Assembly: GCF_029873635.1 (NCBI RefSeq) | Contig: NC_080421.1 | Span: 36,126,617-36,190,616 of the forward strand | Source: Malania oleifera | Taxonomy: Eukaryota; Streptophyta; Magnoliopsida; Santalales; Ximeniaceae | Length of the DNA stretch: 64,000 bases | Reading direction: 5' to 3' | Part shown: positions 1-9,705 of the stretch, piece by piece | Position numbering within the stretch: the first letter of the stretch is position 1 | Layout of the letters: the number at the start of each line of letters is the position of its first letter | Notes under the pieces: model-generated | What the model was told of the DNA's origin: nothing | What the model saw: only the letters and a program-made list of their open reading frames with translations | The model's database searches: none | Translations under genes and position numbers: made by a program

Positions 1-90
1 TGTCGTTCTTACAAACAGTGATTTAAGGCTAGTATTATCAACTAGAGATTACATCCGAATATAACTGAAAGAAGAGACCTAAATCTACTT

Positions 91-101
91 CTCCCCCTTT
101 G
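91..101 (-). other. Polypurine-tract-like sequence of element A
   Basis: On the minus strand this is an AAAGGGGGAGA tract downstream of the coding region. Elements B and C have the same tract directly before or within a few hundred bases of their 3' LTRs. Positions 1-90 do not match the A LTR, so this is probably one of several such tracts and not the one adjoining the LTR. Confidence 0.6.
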
Positions 102-158
102 CCATAATCAAAATTGGGGGACGGCGGAGAAAGCGAGCTACTCGTGGGGGCAACCCAA

Positions 159-3100
159 TCACTCAAATAGTGCAGCAAAAGATGCATCGAGAGAGTCAAA
201 ACGAGCGCAATTGTTGCTTTCTTGCCGAGCTAGAGACGCCTGGATAGAACTGAAATGATGGCATTGCCGAAGTTCTGTCTGCGTCATAGTGTGGTGAAGC
301 TCATCCAGGTGCTCCAGTATGTGGCCATAGATGGTGTCCTCATGCTCACCTTCATCGGCTTCGGCTTCCAAGGCAGCCTCAACCTCATCGACGGGAATAG
401 GGCCCTGCTCGTGGGCTTTGACCCACATGTTAGTGGCTTCGTCCTTTTCGATGTGCATGCGTTGAAGAGTTGCCTCAGTGTAAATATCTTCAGGCGCAGG
501 ACAAATACAAGGCAGGCCGGTGCGAATGAGGTCGAAGTGGTCGAAGAAGGTTGTGAGGAGACGACCGTATGGGAGACAGCCGCGTTGCCGCTTGAGGTCT
601 TCTTCCATGTTTTGAACGATGATAGAGGGGAGATACAAAAAGCTACCTATCATGCCTCGGTAGAGTTTTTGGTCAATGTTTTTCCCTTTTTCATCGGCAT
701 CAAGCTTTGTTGTGATGCTCATGGGAGTTGCCTTAGATTTTCCCATTTCAAGGTTGAATTTCTTTAACATGTCCCTAATGTATTTGGCCTGATTTATGAA
801 GATTCCATGTTTCATTTTCTTGATTTGTAATCCTAGGAAGAAGGTTAACTCACCCATCATGCTCATCTCAAATGTTTCCTGCATAGTTTGAGCAAAGTCT
901 TGACATAAGGTCTCATTTGTGGCCCCAAAGATAATATCATCCACATAGATTTGTATAACTAGTATATCATTTTCTTTATGTTTTAAGAAAAGAGTGGTAT
1001 CGAATTTTCCTCTTGTGAACCCATTTTCAAGAAGAAATTTGCTTAAGCGTTCATACCAAGCTCTTGGTGCTTGCTTAAGTCCGTAAAGGGCTTTTGAGAG
1101 TTTATATACATGATCGGGATAAGTGTGGCTCTCAAAACCAGGAGGTTGTTTGACAAAAACTTCTTCATTTATGTATCCATTTAAGAAGGCACTTTTAACA
1201 TCCATTTGAAATAATTTGAAGTTTTTGTAACAAGCAAAAGCAAGGAGCATTCTAATGGCTTCTAGTCTAGCTACAGGAGCATAGGTTTCATCGTAGTCAA
1301 TACCCTCTTGTTGGTTGTATCCTTGGGCTACAAGTCTAACTTTATTTCTAACAATGTTTCCATCTTCATCTTTCTTGTTCCTAAATACCCATTTAGTGCC
1401 AATTATTGTGGTATTTTTGAGTTTAGGAACTAAGTGCCATACTTTGTTTCTTTCGAATTGATCTAATTTTTCTTGCATAGCATTTATCCAATTTTCATCA
1501 TTTTCAGCTTCTTCAAAGTTTTTTGGTTCTAGATGAGATACGAAAGCAATGTGATTACATCCACTTCTAAGGTGAGATCGGGTGCTGACTGCTTGAGAGG
1601 GACGTCCTATGATGAGATCAGTTGGATGATTTTTTACAAACTTCCAAGCTTTGGATAATCCATGATCTTCTTTCTCTTTTGGTTGGTTTGATTCTTGAGG
1701 AGAAGATCCTAGATGATCTACATTTGTATCTTGATAGTTTGTGTCTTGATCATTATTTAACTTGAGTTGTTCTATTTCTCTTTCAATTCTAAAGGTTGTG
1801 ACTTGGTTTTCTTCATCTATCTTAACAAGAGTTTTGGATGCGTGAGGATTTGTTTCATCAAATACGACATGGGTTGATTCTTGAACAGTCAGAATTCTTT
1901 TGCTGAATACTCTATATGCTTTACTATTCATGGCATATCCTATGAAGATCCCCTCATCGGACTTTGAGTCAAATTTGGCTAAATGATCCCTATCATTTAG
2001 TATAAAGCACTTACATCCAAAAACCTTAAAATGCGAGATGTTAGGTTTTCTACCCTTCCATATTTCATATGGGGTTTTTCCTATCTTGGATCTAATGATG
2101 ACTCGGTTGCTAACATAGCATGCTGTGCTAACGACTTTTGCCCAGAAGTATTTTGGCAAATCATGTTCATTGAGCATTGTTCTAGCCATTTCTTGGAGTG
2201 TTCGATTTTTTCTTTCAACTACTCCATTTTGTTGTGGAGTTTTTGGTGCAGAGACGTTGTGTGAATATCCATTTTCATTGCAAAAATCCTCAAGTTCTTT
2301 ATATCTAAATTCTCTTCCTCTATCGCTTCTAATATGTATAATTGACATTCCCTTCTCATTTTGGATTTTTCCACAAAAATGAATAAATGCATTACATGTG
2401 TCACTTTTATTAGCAAGAAAAATTACCCAGGAAAATCTAGAAAAGTCATCAACAATCACAAATGCATACAGTTTTCCACTAATGCTCGCTATGTCATTAG
2501 GTCCAAAAAGATCAAGATGGATTAATTCTAAGGGTCTTGATGTAGAGATTACTTTCTTAGTTTTGAAAGAGGTCTTAACTTGTTTTCCATATTGACATGC
2601 ATCACATATTTTATCTTTCACGTAATTATCTTTAGGTAGGCCGTTTACTAGTTCCTTGGATGAAAGATTATGAAGAAGGTCCATGCTTGTATGACCTAGT
2701 CTCCTATGCCATAGCCAACAATTTTCATTGGTGACAGCTAAACATTTAATGTTACAATTTGTGATGTCATCAAACTCAATTGTATATATGTTGGATTCAC
2801 GTTTTCCTATGAGAATGGTATTTCCATTAAAATCATTTATCAAGCATTTTGAGGATTGGAAAATGATGTTCAACCCTTTATCACATAGTTGACTAACGCT
2901 TAACAAATTATGTTTGAGAGTATCAACTAGAGCAACATTATCAATAGCCAATGATGAATTACCTATTTTACCTTTACCGATGATTCTTCCCTTGGCGTTA
3001 TCTCCAAACGTGACAAGCCCTTCCTTTTTGTAGGTGAGAGAGAGGAAATTGCTTGCGTCTCCCGTCATGTGCCTTGTGCATCCACTGTCAAGAAACCATT

Positions 3101-3221
3101 TATTCTTCATGGAGTCGCTCTTCAAGCATACCTGCACACAACATCCAGTGATTTGTTTTGGTATCCATACTTTCTTGGGTTCTACAGGGTTAGTGTTCTT
3201 AATTACCCATCTGTAGTTCAT
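159..3221 (-). CDS. Element A protease-integrase-RT fused in frame to third-ORF tail
   Basis: An open frame of 1020 residues. Order: aspartic protease motif DSG near residue 45; GAG-pre-integrase zinc-finger region with LWHRRLGH; integrase core with the three acidic residues in HLDLFGP (about 237), SDRGREF (about 300) and VVERKNR (about 335); RT with VKSAFLNGY and catalytic YVDD near 759. At about residue 863 (near base 631), just after GSFLYL, copia similarity stops and the rest of the connection domain and all of RNase H are missing. The last roughly 157 residues instead resemble the C-terminal half of the ORF3 protein seen in element C (shared LPSII, then GRLLTxFFDHF and TLQRM). The tail is more GC-rich and acidic. 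The pol frame differs from gag. A functional polyprotein is unlikely without RNase H, but the frame is fully open. Confidence 0.88.
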   Translation of the reverse strand: MNYRWVIKNTNPVEPKKVWIPKQITGCCVQVCLKSDSMKNKWFLDSGCTRHMTGDASNFLSLTYKKEGLVTFGDNAKGRIIGKGKIGNSSLAIDNVALVDTLKHNLLSVSQLCDKGLNIIFQSSKCLINDFNGNTILIGKRESNIYTIEFDDITNCNIKCLAVTNENCWLWHRRLGHTSMDLLHNLSSKELVNGLPKDNYVKDKICDACQYGKQVKTSFKTKKVISTSRPLELIHLDLFGPNDIASISGKLYAFVIVDDFSRFSWVIFLANKSDTCNAFIHFCGKIQNEKGMSIIHIRSDRGREFRYKELEDFCNENGYSHNVSAPKTPQQNGVVERKNRTLQEMARTMLNEHDLPKYFWAKVVSTACYVSNRVIIRSKIGKTPYEIWKGRKPNISHFKVFGCKCFILNDRDHLAKFDSKSDEGIFIGYAMNSKAYRVFSKRILTVQESTHVVFDETNPHASKTLVKIDEENQVTTFRIEREIEQLKLNNDQDTNYQDTNVDHLGSSPQESNQPKEKEDHGLSKAWKFVKNHPTDLIIGRPSQAVSTRSHLRSGCNHIAFVSHLEPKNFEEAENDENWINAMQEKLDQFERNKVWHLVPKLKNTTIIGTKWVFRNKKDEDGNIVRNKVRLVAQGYNQQEGIDYDETYAPVARLEAIRMLLAFACYKNFKLFQMDVKSAFLNGYINEEVFVKQPPGFESHTYPDHVYKLSKALYGLKQAPRAWYERLSKFLLENGFTRGKFDTTLFLKHKENDILVIQIYVDDIIFGATNETLCQDFAQTMQETFEMSMMGELTFFLGLQIKKMKHGIFINQAKYIRDMLKKFNLEMGKSKATPMSITTKLDADEKGKNIDQKLYRGMIGSFLYLPSIIVQNMEEDLKRQRGCLPYGRLLTTFFDHFDLIRTGLPCICPAPEDIYTEATLQRMHIEKDEATNMWVKAHEQGPIPVDEVEAALEAEADEGEHEDTIYGHILEHLDELHHTMTQTELRQCHHFSSIQASLARQESNNCARFDSLDASFAALFE

Positions 3222-3313
3222 ATTTTTTCCTCTATGTCCCCTAAAGGGGCAACTAATCGCACATGACCCCTTTTTTTCTCAATATAGACAAACTTTATTT
3301 GTGTGTGAGGGGT

Positions 3314-4843
3314 TTAGTTTAGGTGCATGACTTTTCTTTGATGCATAACTTTTTTGGCATAGAGGTTTGCAAATCGTATCGATTTTGAAGATGATAGACC
3401 ATATCCCAAACCTTCTTTGAAAATTCCAAATCTTTGAGCTCCAAGTAATTTATCGAAATTTTCCTTACCATTTGTAAATTTATATGTAGTATTGCTTTGA
3501 TCCTCCACTTTATTTTTCAATGAAGAGTTTTCTTGAAGAAATTCAATTACTTGATTTTTTAAGCTTTCAATTTATTTTTGAGAGGACTCTTTGTAGTTTA
3601 AGTATTCTTTGGAAAGCTTTTCCTTTTCAAGATGAGAAGATGCATTTTCAGCTTTCAAGGTGTCACACGAGCGAGTCTGTTTTTGTTTGCATTTTGAGTA
3701 ATTTTCTTCTAAAAGTTTAAGTTTCCTTTTAGATGCTCTTAGCTCAACATAGAGTTTTCTACAATTTTCCTCTAACTCTTCATATGAAGGGAGATATTCG
3801 TCATCAGAACTTACCTCACTTTGTTCGTCCGCCATAAGGCAGAAATGAGTGATTTCTTCTTCGACTTCTTCATCAGTTGATGTTCCATTTAGTTCATCCC
3901 ATTCTGTTGCATTCAGTGCTTTGAACCTCTTCTTGTCTCCTTGTTGATCGTTGCTTTTGTTTTTGAAGAGAGGGCAATCAGCCATGCGGTGCCCGATCTT
4001 TTTACAATTATAGCATCTGATGCTCGATTCTCCTTTTTCTTTTTGTTTGCCATTTCTTTTGTTCATTAGAAAGTTTCTGAATCTTCTAGTTAGTAGGGCA
4101 ACTTCATCGTCATCATTATTCTCTTATTCTTCTATAATTTCTTTTTGCTTCCCGGCTTTTAGAGCAATTCTGGTAGCCTTATTGGGAACTTCAGTTTCAG
4201 CAGCAGCATTTTTCTTCTTGATCTCGTAGGTCATAAGAGATCCAATTAGTTCGTCAAGTGTGACTTTTGAAAGGTCTTTTTCTTCTTCAATTGCTGTGGA
4301 CTTTGCGTGCCAAGATGACAGTAGAGATTGAAGAACTTTCTGCACATTATCTTCCATAGAGTACTCTCTACCGAGAGCTTTTAGTCCATTAGTGATGTGT
4401 GTGAACCGTGTGAACATAGCTGTAATCATTTCACCTTCTCCCATTTTGAACATTTCATATTCTTTTACAAGCATATAAATTTTAGATCCCTTTACCTTGG
4501 TGGTGCCATCATACGTTACCTGAAGTTTTTCCCACATTTCCTTGGCCGTGTTGCAGCCGCATATCCGGTTGTACTCTTCATCACTTACGACACAATATAG
4601 GAAATTCTTCGTTTTAAAGTTGATCTGTACCAATTTTGCATCTGCCTTGAGAATTTTTCCAATGGGTATGTCATCGCCGTCTTCATTTTTGAAGGTGTAG
4701 TCTCCTTCGGTGATGACATTCCACATACGATAGTCATAAGCCTGGATAAAGATAGACATTCGATCCTTCCATGCTGGATAGTTAGCTCCACAAAACTTAG
4801 GAGGACGGTCCACGGATTGGCCTTGGGCAAACATGTCTTCCAT
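3314..4843 (-). pseudogene. Element A gag, interrupted by two in-frame stops
   Basis: The start is the ATG at 4843, about 45 bases after the primer site, with the usual plant copia opening (RPPKFCGANYPAWKDRM). The first section, to 4124, holds the UBN2-type gag core, with MWEKL, FTRFTHI and LDELIGSLMTYE. A stop near 4124 and another near 3572 split one continuous frame into three. The middle piece has a CCHC zinc knuckle (CYNCKKIGHRMADC) near 4010, then an acidic and coiled-coil stretch. The third piece (3520-3314) continues the same frame with the TYKFTNGKENFDKLLG motif shared with B and C. A second knuckle next to the pol start is degenerate. The pol frame is shifted relative to gag. Confidence 0.85.
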
Positions 4844-4888
4844 GTTGATATTTTCGCCTGGATGTTACTCCGAATTTCAGCGATTGGT

Positions 4889-4900
4889 GCTCTGATACCA
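4889..4900 (-). other. Primer binding site of element A (tRNA-iMet)
   Basis: On the minus strand TGGTATCAGAGC follows the LTR end after two bases. This is the standard plant copia site complementary to the 3' end of initiator methionine tRNA. Confidence 0.9.
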
Positions 4901-5486
4901 CTTGTTGGCCCGATTGAATGTCTGGAGGGGGGGTGAATAGACTTTCTTCAAGGATGTGCTAACTTTCTACAACTACAAAAAATCTTACCAAGAACAAGTG
5001 TATAAAGTTGCAGTGTAAAGATGCAGGAAATCACAATAATAATAAATGAGATATGAAAGAAGAGAAGTTGAACACAAAGATATTTACGTGGTTCGGCACC
5101 CCGCCTACGTTCACGCCTTGAGACCAACTCAAGGATTCCCAAAATCCACTATAATCCTCCTTCGGGCAGAGAAGCCAATACACAGCAGCTCACCAAGAAC
5201 TTTCAACAAGGTGCTCACTTAGAGACACCCAACAATAGTTCACAAAGAGCCTTTCTTTACAAGAAGTAGATGAGAAATCAATGTAAGCTTGAAAACTCCC
5301 TTTGAGCTGATTACAACAATAAATTCCTTACTCAATGTCCTCTTGTCAATAGAGTAGTGGCAAGACTAAGAGTGGCAAGAAGAGGGCAAGTGAGTGTATG
5401 AGAAAACCCTAGAAAGTTGACAATACCAATGAATGATCTCTTTGCAATATAAATTTTCTTGGTAGTAAGTAAATGCTATTTACTCC

Positions 5487-5495
5487 TATTTATAC
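5487..5495 (-). promoter_or_regulatory. TATA box in the element A LTR
   Basis: GTATAAATA on the minus strand, about 820 bases into the LTR and downstream of the palindrome array. This is the expected place for the RNA polymerase II start of the genomic transcript. Confidence 0.6.
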
Positions 5496-5588
5496 ACTAA
5501 ATGGTGAGTGCAACGTTGGAGAGCCATTGGGCATTTATGAATGTAAAACAAGATTCAAAATAGTCGTTCTGCAGCATTTAATGTTCGC

Positions 5589-5901
5589 TGCCGCCCGACG
5601 TTCGTCGACAAAGCCCTGTGTTCGTCAATGAACTCTTCAGTCAATTCATCGACGAAGCCCTGTGTTCGTCGATGAGTTGTTGGTTATGAATTCTGGTACC
5701 TTTTGGTATATTTTCATCGACGAGAACCTATGTTCGTCAACAAATTCTTGGGCCATTCGTCGACGACGCCCTGTGTTCGTCGACGAGTTATGGCTCTGAA
5801 TTTAGATGCCCCTCGGTATCTTTTCGTCGACAAGAACCCTGTGTTCGTCGACGAAATTTGTGCTACGCTCGTCGACGAAGCCCTGTGTTCGTCGATGAGA
5901 T
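5589..5901 (-). repeat. Palindrome array in U3 of the element A LTR
   Basis: Six paired units. Each is two copies of a self-complementary 10-mer close to TCGTCGACGA, separated by about 10 bases that usually read AGCCCTGTGT. Pairs begin near 5589, 5645, 5711, 5755, 5821 and 5868; two pairs are nearly perfect and the others carry one to four changes. The array lies about 95-415 bases upstream of the TATA box. Palindromic repeats in the LTR are a described hallmark of Sireviruses; this particular consensus is what I see here. Confidence 0.85.
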
Positions 5902-6419
5902 CCTTCTTCTTAATATTTTGTCCTTTAAGTTCTAAGAAGGTCTTTTGTTTGTTTGGGGGTTTCTTTATACTCTTTTAAATGACTTTACTAGTATTTGTTG
6001 TGTGTGTGTGATACGCCTCTTTCTTGCTCTTAGTATTGAGCTTTACTCTATGTACAAGATGTTTACAAGATGCTATCTCTCTCATTCACACACTCATTCT
6101 TCAGATGACTTTGTTTATTTGTGTATCATCCAAGAATGCATTGAGACACTTGTGCTTCTGGCATAAGATGCTTTGACTGTTTGTTGGTTCAAATGCTATT
6201 CTGTATACATGAAAACATGTCTTAGTGAAACATTAGTGAGCTTAAGAGCAGCTAATGGGTTGTTAGCATCAAAACACAGCAGGAATGAAAGACCTTTAAC
6301 TATTTGGTCTAACAGGGACAATTGAATAGATGGAGGCTATTGTGGCCCCATTTTAGTGCTATTGGAGGCCATGACAATGCTGGTCATGGTCTTTGTTCTT
6401 GCAAGTGTGACAGCTTAAC

Positions 6420-6690
6420 GAATGTCTTCTCGGCGTACAGATGCATACGCCTATTCCACCATGGGAAACAGCTGCATCCGTAGGACGTCACTTCGAGCCT
6501 TGTCCAATCGGTCATCTAACCCATCTAGAAAAGTATAGACCCGGTCCTCCTGGAGAAGGGAACCAAATTTTCGTATATCTATGGCAATGTCATCGGATAC
6601 GGCCGAAAAAAATCAATTTAGCGTCACAGTCCCTGGAGGTTGGTGTAGTAGGTTTCAATGGAGTCGCCAGCCTGGTGTGTTTGTAAGGCA
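6420..6690 (-). pseudogene. Copia gag fragment
   Basis: The minus strand encodes a recognisable piece of a different plant copia gag (UBN2_3/DUF-type): DSIETYYTNLQGL in one frame, then after a frameshift QEDRVYTFLDGLDDRLD, and after a TAG stop AYASVRREDIR. No LTR, primer site or pol sequence accompanies it. It is a relic lying between the A LTR and block H, and its source element is unknown. Confidence 0.7.
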
Positions 6691-7592
6691 CGTCATTTGA
6701 GATCATATACTTGTGTGGTATGTTGAATCAGGTGTAATCCCAAGAGAGGGGGTGAATTGGGTATTTAAAAAATTCTTTGACACTTATTTACCGCTTAAAT
6801 CCTTCTTATATATTTACCAATGAATTCTTGTTACTCAATTACTTATGTGTAAGGCTATCCAACCTATACATGCAATATACACAATTTAAATGTCGTGCTG
6901 AAAATAAAGAGTAAAGGGAAGAGAGAAGACAAACACGGTTTTCACGAGATTCAACCGACTTGGCATACGTCCTCGCCTTGAGCAACCACTCAAGGATTTC
7001 ACTAAATTCCTACTCCTTAAATTAGGACGGAACTTCCCTTACAATCCGCTGCTTACAAGAGGCACAGCTCCCTCCTACTCCATTGCTTACAAGAGATATA
7101 GCTCTCTCCTCTCACATCGGTTCACACACTGAACTGTGTATACAATAGAATCTAAAAAATAACACTCAAAAATGCTTCTAACAAAAGCGTGTGAGTACAA
7201 ATCAAATTCCTAATTCATTAACATATGATTAAACTTGAAGCTCATGAATGTATGAAAATGATACAATCGTTTTATGTATGATATGCTTCAACACACAAAA
7301 CCTTTTTTTAACCAAAACTCCCACGGAATGATATATTTAAAATACTTTGGAGTATATTAGGGTTCTAGTTCACTTTGTAAAGATGCCCAAATATATTTGA
7401 TTTGAACCTATTAATAAAAAATTTGTCTTGAATATTAAGTCAATCAACAATACAAAGTTTTCGTTCAAGTATTCAATCACAACACAATCTTTAATCAAGT
7501 AATGATCTTGTTTAAAATAAATATGTATATGTATGTGCACTTTCAAGATCAACCTTTTAATCAAAATAGATTTTTCAATAATAAGCTCTATG

Positions 7593-7596
<4 letters not shown>

Positions 7597-7642
<46 letters not shown>
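7597..7642. repeat. (AT)n microsatellite
   Basis: About 23 uninterrupted AT repeats inside LTR block H. Confidence 0.95.
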
Positions 7643-7644
<2 letters not shown>

Positions 7645-8117
7645 TTGAATAAAAAACCAATCAACCAAATGCTAACAAGCTTTCTCAAGTAATGATCTTT
7701 TCAAAAACCAATTTTTATACATATGTGCACACTCAAGATCAAAACTTTTCTAATGATAATCAAGAACAAGGAATGAGATGAGAAGTTATTGAAAAATAAT
7801 AACTTGAATGATCAAACCTCGGTACTAAAATGAAAATCAATTGAGTGAATGAATGCCCTTTGATTTCTAAAGTAGATTTGCCCAAAGAAGATGAATAAAG
7901 AATGAAGTGTAGGCAATTGTATAACAATCAACACAAGTTTCTCTATATTCTTGCAATGAGATATGTTCTTCTCTTGTTGTGTGTCTTAGCTTTATTCTAG
8001 GGTTTAGATATTCAGTATATATAATGTCTTACCCTTAGAATTGATCTCAACCGTTGGATCAAAGAAATAGCTCTCGAGTTCATTTAATAAAAATCACAAT
8101 TTTAAGTTTCTCACAAG

Positions 8118-8275
8118 TTCAGGCGCCTGAGGTCAAAGGCCCAGGCGACCGAAGTTCCGTAATCCTTTGAAAATTTAACTTAGAATGCAGGGTCAGGCAC
8201 CTAAAGATAGGGTCAGGCTCCTGAAGTGGCAAGTTCAGGTGCCTGAGGTCACAAGGTTAGGCAACCTTGCAGCCC
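8118..8275. repeat. Palindrome array in LTR block H
   Basis: Five or six copies of a motif close to TCAGGCGCCTGA (perfect self-complement at about 8119), spaced roughly 20-50 bases and partly decayed (for example TCAGGTGCCTGA). It takes the same position relative to a TATA-like sequence as the arrays in the A, B, E and G LTRs but has its own consensus. Confidence 0.75.
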
Positions 8276-8565
8276 TAGTCTTCTAATTTTCCTTACAAGG
8301 CTGCCGCCTCCCTAAAAGTTTCCGCATGGCCCATTCAATCTACATAGGGTTGCTTCACTTATGCACGGGCTCATGCCTCTAGCTGCATGCTTTTGCTTTA
8401 TTCATGCATGTTTAAGTTAGGCCCAACCCACTTCAATTCCTACTTTATTGTTGCATGCTATCTTCAATTAAAACCTTGTTCATTCCTCCAAAATTAATAC
8501 CCTAGGTAGAGAAAAAGAGTGGCTTGATTGCAAAAAAAAGTAAACTTAATTTCTATTGGAATTGA

Positions 8566-9180
8566 TGTGATCCCAAGAGGGGGGGGGGTGAATAGGGTTT
8601 TAAAATATTTTGGCTAAATTAAGCATTTCACCAATTCACAAAAAATCATACCCCATCCAATATACACGCGTGTATGTAAAATAATAAACGATAAATGAAG
8701 ACATACACGTGTGCAGTATATCTTATTTAAATCAAATGTGTGTATGCAAATAATTATGACATCAAATAAACATTCATACACATGCTGAAATTAAAGTGCA
8801 GAAATTTAAATAAGATAGAGAGTGAGTGACAGACAGATTTGTTATCAAGGTTCGACAAAACCAGCCTACATCCCCGCCTTGGGCATATACCCCAAGGATT
8901 CCACTAAACCTGCTCACTTAAACGGGTGGAGTAGAAGTCATTTATATCCTCTCCTTATAGGGCGAGGAAAAACCCTAGTTTAATTTCTGGGCTGAACTGA
9001 ACCGGTCTCACTTACAGGGTTGAGACTCCCCAATTCAATTCTGGGTTGAATCCAACCGATCTCACTTACGGGGCTGGGACTCTCTATTTTAATTCCACGC
9101 TGAACCCAATCGATACAATAAAAATCATTTTAGTACATATAATATGCTTCTAAAAATACAAGCAAATATGTACACATTTT
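8566..9180 (-). repeat. LTR G, left part (split by the SINE and element D)
   Basis: The left edge TGTGATCCCAAGAG plus a G-run is a Sirevirus-type LTR end. It includes the conserved TTCGAC...CAGCCTACATCC block near 8850. The sequence breaks off at the SINE and resumes at 42982. No primer site is visible left of 8566, so this is probably a solo LTR, although flanks 8561-8565 (ATTGA) and 44413-44417 (ATTTT) do not form a clean target duplication. Confidence 0.65.
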
Positions 9181-9388
9181 GACCCCCAGGGTGTGGTTCA
9201 GGTGGTAGTGCGGACTGCGGGAGTGCCTCTCATGAGGTCAGGTGTTCAAACCCTCCCGGGCTCGTTTCCACCCCTGGACTCCTGAATTTACCCTCCCTTT
9301 GGAGTTGTAGGGTCAACTTCAAAGGGCGCAGGATTAGTCACGTGGACCATAAAACGGACATGTGGATACCCGGTGCGCAATCCAAAAG
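9181..9388 (+). mobile_element. tRNA-derived SINE
   Basis: About 208 bp with an A-box-like TGGTTCAGGTGG at 9193-9205 and a B-box-like GTGTTCAAACC at 9242-9252, correctly ordered and spaced for an internal RNA polymerase III promoter. A tRNA-unrelated 3' part ends in CCAAAAG. It is flanked by direct repeats ATGTACACATTT (9168-9179 and 9389-9400), the length expected for LINE-machinery target duplications. It has no cloverleaf, so it is not a tRNA gene. It interrupts LTR G. The SINE family is unknown. Confidence 0.85.
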
Positions 9389-9400
9389 ATGTACACATTT

Positions 9401-9640
9401 TGTAGTAACCCGACCCAAAAAAATAATAATAATAATAATAAATAATAAATAATAAATAATAAATAATGAATAATAAATAATAAATAATGAATAATAAATA
9501 AATAAATAAATAAATAAAGAGATATTTTGGAGAAGATATTTTGAAAGGAGATATTTTGAGATATTTGTATATAAATATCTTGGAGGATATATTTATTTAG
9601 ATTACTTAAAGGCTAAGTTAAGTTTTATTCTATAAATTCT

Positions 9641-9705
<65 letters not shown>

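Larger units (their letters stand above)
1..6314 (-). mobile_element. Element A: Sirevirus-like Ty1/copia retrotransposon, 3' end cut by window
   Basis: Read on the minus strand the order is 5' LTR (4903-6314), tRNA-iMet primer site, gag, protease, integrase, RT and a third-ORF remnant, ending in a purine tract near 91-101. The 3' LTR is not present and must lie left of base 1. The Sirevirus assignment rests on the large two-part gag, the integrase and RT motifs (VVERKNR, YVDD, SAFLNGYINEE), the long LTR with palindrome repeats and the downstream ORF. The element is defective: gag carries stops, and RNase H plus the start of the third ORF are deleted. The 5 bp right of the LTR are GGGAC, so the matching target duplication should lie outside the window. 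Confidence 0.9.
4903..6314 (-). repeat. 5' LTR of element A (1412 bp)
   Basis: On the minus strand the LTR starts TGTTAGACC at 6314 and ends GGGCCAACA at 4903, directly before the primer site. It holds a palindrome array (5589-5901), a TATA box (5487-5495), and the TTCGGC...GCCTACG block common to the Sirevirus-like LTRs of this window near 5086-5120. The partner LTR lies outside the window, so divergence cannot be judged. Confidence 0.88.
6733..8565 (-). repeat. LTR-like block H, Sirevirus type, right boundary unclear
   Basis: The left edge, TGTAATCCCAAGAG followed by a G-run and GTGAATTGGG, is the minus-strand LTR end type also seen at LTRs B, C and G. Inside are the conserved GGCATACGTCCTCGCC block (near 6970), an (AT)n run, a TATA-like sequence on the minus strand near 8015 and a palindrome array (8118-8275). 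No primer site, purine tract or target duplication could be matched. The right edge could be the start of LTR G at 8566, or a TG at 8531. It could be a truncated or solo LTR. Confidence 0.6.

Noticed and set aside
255..767. Plus-strand open frame of 170 codons
   Set aside because: It is the antisense of the element A RT/third-ORF fusion; no promoter, start context or protein motif supports it.
5589..5901. CRISPR-like repeat array
   Set aside because: Units are self-complementary, variable in spacing and degenerate, the 'spacers' are repeated, no cas genes are near, and this is a plant LTR.
7370..7660. 96-codon minus-strand frame containing repeated Ile-Tyr
   Set aside because: It is produced by the (AT)n microsatellite in LTR block H.
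8566..8580. LTR G as the 5' LTR of a complete element
   Set aside because: No primer site stands left of 8566 and no purine tract right of 44412; a solo LTR fits better, although the target duplication is not clean.
9181..9270. tRNA gene
   Set aside because: A- and B-box-like sequences are present, but the anticodon and acceptor stems do not pair, and the unit is flanked by SINE-type target duplications.
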